Shown: positions 23,701-35,700 of the stretch, piece after piece
How the letters are laid out: every line of letters starts with the position of its first letter
Position numbering within the stretch: the first letter of the stretch is position 1
Origin: Chimonanthus salicifolius
Lineage: Eukaryota > Streptophyta > Magnoliopsida > Laurales > Calycanthaceae
DNA length: 64,000 bases
NCBI GenBank assembly: GCA_013350335.1
Contig: CM023540.1
Span: 29,305,175 to 29,369,174 of the forward strand
Reading direction: 5' to 3'
Made by a program: the position numbers and the translations under genes
Notes under the pieces: generated by a model
Told to the model about the DNA's origin: nothing
The model's input: the letters and a program-made list of their open reading frames with translations, nothing else
Database searches by the model: none

Positions 23701-26700
23701 AGTTTTCGAACTATGAATCTAAGGTGATGTCGGATGCATAGTCCAATGAAGCGGCTTCCCTTGGGGTGGGTGACTAGTTTCCCTGCAAGCTTATGTAGTA
23801 AATGAAGATCATGACAAGAAATGAGAAGATTGATTTCCAAACATATGAACTATTATGGCTAAAGCAACTCATGAGAGAATTTAGGGTTTCTTTAGTTTAA
23901 GCTCTATGCATTGTGATAATCAAGCAACCATTTGCTGATTCAAATTGCCTCAAGACTAGTATTTCACTGGCTATCAAACATATGGAGACCCGTTAGAAGC
24001 TAGTAACACGGAGGATAAATTGACTATTTACTCTATCACTATGCCACATTTTGGTATTTCATTATATGATTGTTGGAATCTAGGATAAAGGACGATGTGA
24101 TAAAAGAGTGCCGTGTTAGCTAAAAGGGTCATTTCTATAATACGGTAGGTAGTCTTGCAATGCCATATGGAATTATATGTCGGGCAATAAAGAAAGGTAG
24201 ATAATTTAAAATTGATTGAGATGTGTATGTTAAAGATGGTTATGTGGTTTAACAAGGAAAGATAAGATTGGAAATAAGTGCATTAAAGAAAGCCTAAAAG
24301 TTATTTTGATAGAAGAAAAGGTGAAGGGTTGTCGTTAAGATGGTTTAGGCACATATTAAAAGACAAGAAACAAGCCCTTTGCAAGTAGAAGGGGAAGGTC
24401 ATTAAAGATGTGAAGTGAGGTGGTAAGACATGACTGTGATAGAGTGTAGGATGATGGAGAAGGCGGTTGTTGATAGGGTTGAGTGGGAAAGTAAAGCTCA
24501 AAAAGTTTTCCCTAGATAGACATGGCAATTTTAGAACTTTTTTGGCCAGCCTATTTGGGAGGAAAAAATCGACTGAGGTAGAGTTCTTGGCGATCGTGGA
24601 AGTGATTGAGATCTCTTGTAGGCATTTTCAAGGAAAACTAATCGTAGAGGGACACTACTCCACTGCATTGTAGTGGGCAACAAGAAAGAAGAAGTCACCC
24701 TAGAGATTGAGAATGATTGCAAGGGAGATAAGAGCTCTAACGGTTGGGAGTGGATGCCTCCTTCACACATGCAAGACAATCGATTAATGTTGTAGCAGAT
24801 TTTCTTGCAAAAGGGTATTACTCAAGGGGAAGCTGGTGGTTGAATTTTCTTTGGATCTACTTTGATTATTTTAGAGACCTCATGTTGTAATTGGGTAAAT
24901 ATTGCAATAAGGATAGCATTCACTTCAAATACTTTTCTCATCCTTGTACTTTTTTGAATACGTTAATGATAATATTTAGTTCACTTTCTACGAAAAAAAG
25001 GATGGAACAAAGGTTTTGATAATGATGGCCACACAAATGTACGAAACAATGGCCAATTTATAGTTTCAAATGTTAGTTCTAGTATCATCTCCATTTATGT
25101 CTAATATAAAGATCAATTGGCTGATATCTTCACCATGTCTCTCACATGGCCACATATGCATCATATTATTGCCAATTTAGACATGATAGACGCTTCTGCC
25201 TGGCTTGAGGGGTAGTGCATAAGTACGTACTCCTTTGGATCACCATAATGTGTGAGAGAAGTGGTAAAATAGGGCTGTATGCTGCCTTACCATTGTGCTG
25301 TAGTTATTTTCTTAGCTATATCATATATAATATGCATTTTCCCTTCTATAATGAGGCCACTTTAAAATGAAATATACACAAGTGATAGCCTCAATGAAAT
25401 ATACGAAGAAAACAAGTCATAAATTCCTTTTAGATTACTCTCCATCATGTTGTCTCTATCATTCTTAGAATATTGTGTTCTACCAGTGGCCATTACTAAG
25501 GTAAGTAACCAATTGCTTTCTATTTCTTCCTATTAATGTTTTCACACTAGTAGTTGGTTGGACTTTATTTCAACAAGCCTCGGTAATATTTTCTGCTCTA
25601 TCATAGTGCCTGCTTCCAGGTTTTTTCTCCCTTACAACTTTATCCTTGTGAATCTGACTGGATTTTATTATTCAGGTTGCATTCAAAACTGGAGATTTCA
25701 AGCAACAAGTCATTTTTATTGGGGGCCTCACAGATGGATTCTTGGCTACTGAGTATGTTGACTTTGTTCTATATCTTTCTGTTTGCTCTTAGAATCATCG
25801 TTATTTTCACTTCCTTTTATTCTGTTCCTTTTCTGACGAGAGTCTATAGCACAATTGGAAGGTGTTTATTGTTGCAATCACAAAGATTGTGGGTAAAATC
25901 ATGTTTTGCCATTTAAAAAAAAAAGAATCATAATATGGTTTGTCAAAAGAGAGGTTTATGCACAACCTTTCAAAAAAAGAGAGGTTTATGGATTCCATAC
26001 ATTCTGTTTACAACACCCATGCTGCTGATCTTTCATCTTTTGGGAGTGATGATAATTTATCAATGCAAGAGAAGATACACAGGGCCACACAACAAGGTCC
26101 ACAACTAAAAATCCTGCACGAGTGAAAAGGCAAACAGCTGAAAAATAGATACTAGAAACCCCCAATACACCTATTTACAGCTCAGATTACTAATCCAAAA
26201 TTGAAAAAAATGAGCCTAACAGGAGAAAGGAACCTGAAAAACAGACAACCCAAAAATTAAATGGATTCCACCATTTGACCCTCATATTTACCAGCTGGTC
26301 AGCCATATTATTGGCACTCCTTTGATTGTAATGGAAGTGAACAAAACCAAACTTTGAGAGGTCTCGAATAAATCTGCTCTAGTTCATGGGAAAGGGGAAT
26401 TTTCAGAAGGCTATCTAATACTATTTGAAGAGTTATCCTTCATGATGGCAGGCAGTGAGCTCCTAGAGGTCACCAGCCTAAGCTTAAAAAGAAAAGCAAA
26501 GGCCTGAGCTTTCCAGGTCCAGCTAGGTGGAAGAAGGCCCAAGAGAGCCACGATACTTTGCTCCTTTCTGTTATGGGTCAGCTGACCAAAACCTGCTGGC
26601 CAAGCAATCCCAAAAATAATAATAAATTAATTTCTCTTTTATCTTCTGTTTCAAAAAAAAAAAAATCTTTTACCTTCCAAAAGAAAATCCATGCTGCTTT

Positions 26701-29700
26701 TCATGAGGGCCCTTTATGCTGATTGCCTGCAAAGAATCATGTCAATCTATTCATCATGTGTGACCTGAGTTATATTTAACATGGACCGTTGATCTCCATC
26801 CTTTAACCATACATTATTCTGACCGGAGCCTCTAGCACAGTTGGTAATTGCTCTTTGCCACAGCCAAAAGGCTGTTCGTTCTAGTCATGCCACCATTTCC
26901 CAAAAAAAGACCATTGTTCTAGAACAGTTCAACCCACCACAGGAGTGAATCCATCTATTCTTTTAATCTTTTGTCAAAAAAATCTGCAATGAGTTTTCTT
27001 GAAGAGTGTTTGTACCCTGCCTACATTGTAGACAGTAAGTGTGGCTGCAAACAGGTGGTCTGAGAGAAAGTTTAAGCAAAATTCATTTCCACATCATTAT
27101 CTAATTATATCCATATTCTCATTCCAACCGAGCTAAAATATTATTTAATCAGTTTTTAAAACACAGATTATTTTTGGTTGATGCACAATTGTCTACCCTC
27201 TGACTGTTGGTTAATCAAGTAGTCTGCCTATTATTAGTTGTTTAAGCTAAATGCTTTTTTAGCTCTTATAAACAAGGTTACAAAAAAACATGACGTGGTC
27301 ATTTTGGAAAAAAAATAACTCCCAAGTCCCAATAGGGAACAGTTTGCAGACTATTGTTTTGTCTTGCAAATGTGGATATCTATTAAAGAATTTTCTGATA
27401 CACACATACATATAATCATATATTTACATATATACATATACATATTTACATATATACATATACACACACACACAAGCACAAACACATATATTTGAAGAAG
27501 ATAAATGGAATTATTTTAGAGATGAAAAGAGAGATACAACTATCTTAAGAAAAGATAGAGGAGGAGAAACTACAAAAATGGGTATTCAAGCACCAAAACT
27601 AACTGATTTGCTGAGTGATGGATTTTCTGAATAAAAACCCTCGGAATAGATAATGTCCCCGATTTCATAATAGGTTTTTCTGATAACTTCCAAGTAAAAG
27701 AGTTCGAGGAAACCCCACTTACCGATAGCACTTTTTGAGACACTTGCAAATGGCACTGGAACATCCGAAACAAGCAAGAAGTCTACATCCTCCGAGTAAA
27801 CTTCAAGCTTATTAGCGTTAGATCCAAAGGAGGGTTCAGATAAGGTGGCTAAGGTAAGCGTACTGAGAGAATCTTCTGATTTTGAGGGAGGGGAAAAACA
27901 TCTATTAGGAATTTTAATCATTAAAAATGTTTTGGGCATTTGAGGTAATGTGAGGTTTTTGAATGAACTAAAATGCCCCTAAAGTCTAGCATCATTGAAG
28001 CAAACGTGCAAGCATTGTGAATATTGTGAAATCTAAGCAGTAAACTTACCTATAGCTTATGTGTGGCTGACAGTTAGGGGTGAATCCTAGATCTCCTTCC
28101 ATGTGGGTTCCAGTTGTAGAAATAAAAAAAAGAACAAGAAAAAGAAAAATCTTGGGAAAAGAAAATCATACTTACAAAATGACATTCTAATGACACTCAT
28201 AAAAGCTTCCTGCTCAACAATCTAAGCAAACTTGCAAGCATTGATGTGCATGTTTGTTTCTACAATTTTTATTAATGATTTGATAAATATTTTATTTTTT
28301 TCACACTTGGTTGAAACATTATTCTTACAGAAAGAGTTTCTCTATTTTCTAGGTATTTGGAACCTTTATCGGTTGCTTTGGAGAATGAGAAGTGGTCTCT
28401 GGTGCAACCCTTGTTCTCCTCATCTTATACTGGATATGGCACCTCCAGCTTGAAACAAGTAATTTTTTTTTCTTTGAAAGACTTCAATTCATCATTTGAT
28501 TTGTTAAATGTATTGGCAATCGGATGTCAAACTTCTGTTTTCTTGTGTATCTTTGTGAAAGTAGAAACTTTGCAAACTTCCTCAGGCTCTACATATACAA
28601 TTATGGAAAAATGGACATGTATACAGACTTCAAGATTTTTCATCATTTGATATCCAATGAATGGAAGTTGTATTTCCATAGCACCATTGAATAGTGACTA
28701 GCAGTAATAATAAAATATAAAATCTCCATTTCACCCTTAATGCATCTCTCACTGAAAAAAATACTTGCATCCCGTCATTATTTTATGACCACCATCATTC
28801 TGATGTATTTCATTGGCACATCTTAAGTATTTTCTGCTCTTATATATTTTTCTGCTCTAATTTCAAGATATTCTTAAACTATGTGCGTCAAAGGACTCCA
28901 TGGAGCTTGATCAGCTTATTGGATATTTAATCAACAAGGAAAATTCTGAGGGTGTTGTGCTGGTTGGGCATAGCACAGGTTGTCAGGTGAGTAATTCGAG
29001 TTTTGTAAAGCAATGCTTAAGTTCGATGAGCAAGCAACTTTTTAAATAAATGTATAGATAATTAAAATTTGTCTCTTCTTATGGGTGCAAATTCAGGATA
29101 TTGTGTATTACATGCGAACAAATGCTGCATGCTCGAGGGCAGTTCGTGGGGCAATCTTGCAGGTTCTTTTCCTTATATATGCCACTTGTTTTTGTATTTC
29201 TAAAGTGTCAGAATACATGCTTTATGTGCCTTTTGATATCTTACTTGTATAATCAGTTTTCATCTAAAATATGTTATTATTTAAGTAATTCTCGTAAAAA
29301 AACTGTGCAATTGCTACCTAGAAAAATGTGTGTAATTGTTATGTGATAGAGGTTTTTAAGCAAACTGTTAGAATACACACCAAGTCCTGGGTGGTAATAC
29401 TATCCTTATTTGATGACAAAATGATGGCATTGTGTTTATGGAAAAAAATTCTATTTCTTTTGTACTTAAACTTTTTGTCATTCTTAGTGCATACTATAGG
29501 TACACCTGTTGAAGGGTTTACCTATGATACAAACTCTAACAATAAAATCAAAAGATATTTGCGAAATAGTTTTTATTTGTTTGACTAGTTCTATGTAAAA
29601 TACCAGGTTTTGTTTGATAAATTGTTGGAATTAATTATTTTTCATTATTTGAGAATAAAGTTGACAGCAGACATTGTTCATAGAGAAATAGCATCACTGT

Positions 29701-32700
29701 ATTCCTTGATGTTCCCTGCGATCAGATGACTAATGGAGGGTATCATAGTGATGCATTCGTATATGAAGCTATATTTCTAGATAATATATCTTCTCAATCA
29801 AGTGTTTTCTTGCCTATTTATAGGTGGCTACAGGTTCACTGCTACCAACTAGATAAGGTCCACTTGAATTCAGTTTCAATTTTATGAGAATCAAATAAGA
29901 GGTGAACCCTTTTTTGGTAACAAACTAATTTTATAAAGGGTGAACTGCAATAAGAGGTGAACTTTACTGATCAATTTATGGCAAGAGTGGGACAAAGGTG
30001 TCATTTTTTGTTTGAAATATGATTGAATTTTGAGTAAAGAAGAAAGAAGGATGCACAAGATCTGGACCCCAAAAAGGCAAAAGAAACATTGTAATAAGTT
30101 CTTAGGATATCCTCTAGTTAGGAAAAAAGGGTTAACTCTTGAATCTCATTTCGTGCAATGGGAGATGAAAAAGACTCTTCTTTGGTTCCACAAGATCTTA
30201 GCTTTTATTGACATGTACCATGAGAGATATGCACCTCTATGATATTGCCAATAATGTTTTTGGTGTGTTGGTTAGCACCACCTCTTTTGTTTCTCCATGG
30301 ATGCTGTTACACGGTTCAAACCTGTGTTAGTGCTTGTCAGTGCAGTAACTTGACTCCCGCCTCCCCTCCCTCCTCCTCCTCCTCCTCCTCCTCTACCCAA
30401 GAAGATTTCAGCATAATGGTGTCTTTTTCTAGTAAGTTGCTAAATAGTGATGCAAATAACTCTGTACTAAAAGCTATCATTTGGCAAAGCAGGATTGCTG
30501 ATTCTTATGATCTCTTCTTGAAGAGACTTCGTTTTGGTTTCACTGAGTTCCTTATGTGGCAGTCTGTACACAAATAATTTATAATTCCCTGGTGATGTAC
30601 TGTGAAGTTCTTTAAAGTGGTTCAGGTTCACCCTTGCTGAAGCTTTATCAGTCATTTCTTAGCTTTAAACGTTCAGTTTCCAAACTCATTCAAGCTCTTG
30701 ATACTCAATTTTTTTAGCAGCATTCTCTCTTAATTTTTACTTTTGATATTGCATAAATTGTAATCAGTGTTGTTGCTTGAGTGGTAACTCTGAATTGAAT
30801 GACAGGCTCCAGTCAGTGATCGTGAATACAGAGCAACTCTTCCTGAGACAGCAGCAATGATAGACTTTGCAGCAAAAATGATAAATGAGGGCCGCTCAAT
30901 GGATTTGATGCCCAGAGAAGCAAGCCCAGATGCCCCAATAACTGCTTATAGGTAGGTATTTTTTTTTTGTCTGTATTGGACCCAATGGCATTTCATTTCA
31001 TCTTGTTGCCCCAATCTTACTCCATCCATTGCCATTTTATGTGGTGTGACCTTAGTTATGAGATCTTTGTTGGAATCTCTTTTGGTTTTGTTTCCATAGT
31101 GGAACATTCTAGTGTTCCATTTAAAAAAAGACAGCTTAAAAATTAAATCAAAAAATATAATAAACTATGAAAAAAGTAAAAATACTTATAAAAATGTTGC
31201 AATTAATTATTTTCACCATCTTACATTAATCAACACAAATAAAAATATAAATTACCATTGAATACCAATTCGATGCATGTAATCTCTAGTCACAATAGCT
31301 TGTTTATCAAATACTAATTTCTAGGGGGCCTAAGTTTATTCTGATAGGACAAATAAAAATTTGATCAGACAAAAAAACCCTAAGAAGTTAGCTTGAATTC
31401 TCATTTAATTCAAAATCTAAACTCAAAACTCAAAACACATGGTTGCACCTGCTCCATTTTGTTTTTATTTAAATTTTGTCAAATCCATAAAAAAACAATC
31501 GTATGGATTGAAAGAAAACTTGATGAACTACAAATGTATTGAATTAACCAAAATTTAATTTCCAGCCACTTGATCTTGGTGGTCAAAATCCCCAGGTGCC
31601 GCCAAACATCTTTAAAATAAGTTCGAGAATGTTTGATGATTTTGACCACTAAAATCAAGTGACTAGAAATTGAAATTTAGTTCATTTGTAGCAGGTTTAC
31701 TTTCAATATGTATGATTGGATTTTTTTTTTTTATGGATTTGCTTTTTTTAAAAATGGAATCATTACAAAGAAGAGAGAGGGAGGGGGTTTACTTGAAATA
31801 GGCCCATTCTAGCGGGTCAGCTGGAACACTTTGGAACGAAACTTGGGATCATATTTACCTCCATTTTATTCTATGTATATTGTGGGACCGGAATGGAATG
31901 GAATTGGCAACTAAGGGTATGATGTTTTTTTAGCAGTAACGAGATAGTAAATATATTAAAATTAAAGAAAAAAGTTGTGTATACATAAAGGAGTCTAAGA
32001 GGCTTAAACCTGGGATAAGGAAGAGAAGAGAACATAGAAGTCATAGAGTCCTAAATCCCAAGATAAAATACAATCAAGAGAGGGTTTACTTGAAACAAAC
32101 GCATTCTAGCCGGCCAACTAGAACACTTCAGAACGAAACTTAGGATCCTTACCCCCATTTTATTCTATTTATTTGTGCGACCGGAATGGAATGGAATTCA
32201 CAACCAATGCTATGATTTTTTTTTGAGCAATAACTAGATAGTAAATATATTAAAAATAAAGCACAAAGGTGTGCATACATAAAGGGGTCTAAAAGGCTTA
32301 AACCTGGGATAAGGAAGAGAAGAGAAGAGAACATAGAAGTAGAGTCCTAAACCCCAAGATAAAATACAATCAAATCCTCATGGTTGATGTAGGCCAAATT
32401 GCACTTTGAGATTTAGATTCGGGGTTCTAGGCCGAATCACGAATTTTGGTGAAGAAACTTGGCGTCCTCGTGTTCAAGTACGGTTTGAACTCGGAGAATT
32501 GTTCCCGGAGTTAAGTACGGTCTAACTCGGAGAATCTTCTAATGACTTAGTTTGCATGTGGAATTACAATTTAATTCACACAATATTAAACTAAAATTGA
32601 AAGGGATAAAAAACTCACCAAATCTAGGGGAGAGCACAATGCTTTGATATACATTGGCCCAAACACGATATTTATAAGGCCTTATTTTAATCAAGGGAAA

Positions 32701-35700
32701 TAAAATAAAGCAAATAAAAATCAATTAGTTTGGTCAGCTTCGGACGGTCAGCCTCCCTCCCCTCCTTATCTTTCTATCGACTTGGCCTTCCTTTTGTGCC
32801 TCTGCCTCTCTATAAACGGCTAAATGCATCCTGGCGTTGCTTTCTATCCTTTTATTTCTTTCTCTCGTTTCTTTATTCCATTTGCAGGTTCAACACCAAA
32901 TTCGTTGGCAGCCTTTGATTTTCTCTCCATTTCTTTCTTCATCCTTTTTTTTTCTTTTTCTTTTTTCATTTCATTCTTTGCATGATTTATTTCTATGTTT
33001 GTCCTTTGCTCCATCGCTGGCTGCAAGATGATGTTCTCTTCTTCCTTTTATTTTTTGTTTCTATTTTTTCTAAGTAATTTTGCTTTCCATCATTGTCATC
33101 AACCACAACAACCATTCATTCAATATCTTCATATTCCACCTTCTTTCTTTATTCTTTGTATTTTTTCCTTTCCTATTCTTCATATTGCTTTTGGTGGGGG
33201 CCATATGGGTGATGATGTGGAACTTCAACATGGGCCACATGGTGATGAGTTAGTTGACATGGGATTCAAGGGGGGCACCCACCCAAGCAGAGGATGAGAG
33301 GTTGTGCTCGATATTAAGATCGAGTAGGGCCAAATTGACCGTTGATTTAACTGAGAAATCCTCATAAGAAACTCCTATCCATATTCTCGCATCTTCCTCT
33401 TCTCTAGCAATAGGAAGCTCTCTTGGAATAGTCACCAACTCTTCAAGGCTTTCTTGCCCCAAAACTCTCAATGATCTTCTAAAATGGTGATATCGCAAAT
33501 GGTGGTTCCCCTTTCCAGTCCTACAATAATCATGTACCTTTGCTTGTCTGTTTCTGGTTATCTTGAAAAGTCTAGGGAACACTTCTTTCAAAGGCCTCTC
33601 CCCAACCCACAGGTTCGTCCAAAAAGGTGTCATATCCCCTCCCCACTGGAACCCTAAGTTTCTCATTTTATATGGCATGGGTACATCATGGACACAACTC
33701 TTATGAAGTTAAAACTCATTTTAGAAACATTACGTGCCATTCGTTTATCATGCTAGTTAGGATTATATGATGCTATCTTTTTTTAACTAGAAAAGGTGGG
33801 AGGATTGGAAGGTAGAAGTTTGCAACAAATGTATAGTTTTGAACTAAAAAAAAAAACAAATGTATAGTTTTGAGTTTTTTTGTAACATGGGGATCCTCTC
33901 CCCACATTGGAGGTGAGACTAATCCCACGAGCATGTGTAAACCTGCTAATCTACTACACACACTAGGTAAGTCGATGGGGAGTGGCCTGGAGGGCTTGAG
34001 CGTAAATCGAACTCAAGACCTCGTTTCATGAGGTGAGTGTCTTGACCGTCAAGCCAATCCTTCCAGGCTTGAGTTTTGCTAATAAAGGGAAGCCTAGGTG
34101 TTTCACTATTAAGTTGTTTCTTTGACTATCTCCCTCTCTCTCAACATTCGTTTGTTTCTTATTATGTAGGTACCACTCCCTATGTGCTTACATGGGGGAT
34201 GATGACATGTTTAGTTCTGATCTAAGTGAGGATCAATTGAGATTGAGACTTGGACATATGGAAAACACACCATGCCAGGTATCCTTGGCTGATTTGCGTC
34301 TTGGTTGTCTTATATTTACTTTGTAAATGATTGTAGGGTAGATATTACTTTTTTACTTAGATAAAGATTTTTAATTCTGGTTAGAGTCCATTGTGGTGCT
34401 CAAAGTTGTAATCACAAAGGTTTGAGATTCAAGCTATATTACCATTTCCAAAAGGGAAAAAAATTATGTGGTCAGAGTCAATTTCTTGAATGAAGATATT
34501 AAATTGTTAACAGAAGGAAATTCCACATCTTAGTAGTTGGGAAATGGGAACTTGATCTCAAAATTATTGTCATTAAAATCTTACAAACTCTGCTGCAGAG
34601 TTTGGGCTCATCTGTCAGCAAACTCTGTTGCAGATGATATGGCTCGTCAAGGGGTGTCTTTACCTATGGAAATTGTAACAGATTTTTGTGATGGAGGGAG
34701 GGGTTTGCTTGTATTTCTCTGTTTGGTGGGCTCTTTTTGAGCTTTGCCGCCGATGGGAACCTCTTTATATCTAGGCTTTTGTTAGGGGCCTATGGCCCAT
34801 GGATTTTTTGGGCCTTTTTACAACACTGGTTGGAGTTTGTTGGTTTAGCAGCTTTGGTAATTGAAACATTGAAAATTGAAATGTAATACAATAGTTATAC
34901 TGTTGCAATATTGCAGCCAATTTCCTATTTGGCTCCAATGGAACTTGAACCCACAATCTTTAGGCTATAACAACAAGCCCTTACCTATTGTGTTACAAGT
35001 TTTTGCCATGCTTTCTCACTTGATAATGTAATAAAATTGGACAACTCATGTTAATGTTTTTTGGGTATGTTTTATGTTGGGGCTTTCAGAGATTATTGAC
35101 ACTATCATTTGAACTTGTAGTACTTATCAGTACGAAATCTCATTGTTTATGTGGATTTTAAGGCTTATGAGTATGAAATCTTTTGTTTAAAGTTTATAAA
35201 GCTACTTTGAAGATCATAAAATTGTAGTCCACAAAAGACTTGATCTAATGCCTCTTTTTCACTCTTCTATTCATCTGCTACAATCCCATTTTAAAAAATT
35301 ATTCATCCCTTTTTTTGTGCATTCTTCATCATATACTCCCTCCCCTTTTTGTTTGCCCTGTTGGTGCCCTTTTTCTAGTCAAGTAACTATTTCTATTTCT
35401 TATTCAAATCAGTAGTGAAAACTTGGAAAGGAAAGTCTAAACACTACTAATCTTGGACATGAGAGTTAATCTCTTGTGGAATAGATTCTCACGTGTGTAA
35501 GGGTTGATTTGCTATTTAATTCATATTTTCAGAATTTTGGAGTTAGGATTTCTGCTTATTTATTTATCTGAATCGATGTGAACTTTGGTTGAAATTGGGT
35601 TATTATCATTAAAAAACACATCGAAGCTTCTTTTTTTTGGCATGCTTTCTCATATGTAACCCTGCATTCCCCCCTTTCCCCTCTCTTCCTCCCACTTCAA

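Noticed and set aside
27586..27939. 117-codon minus-strand frame in hydrolase intron 2
   Set aside because: No recognisable domain, no flanking gene signals, and it lies within an intron full of repeats.
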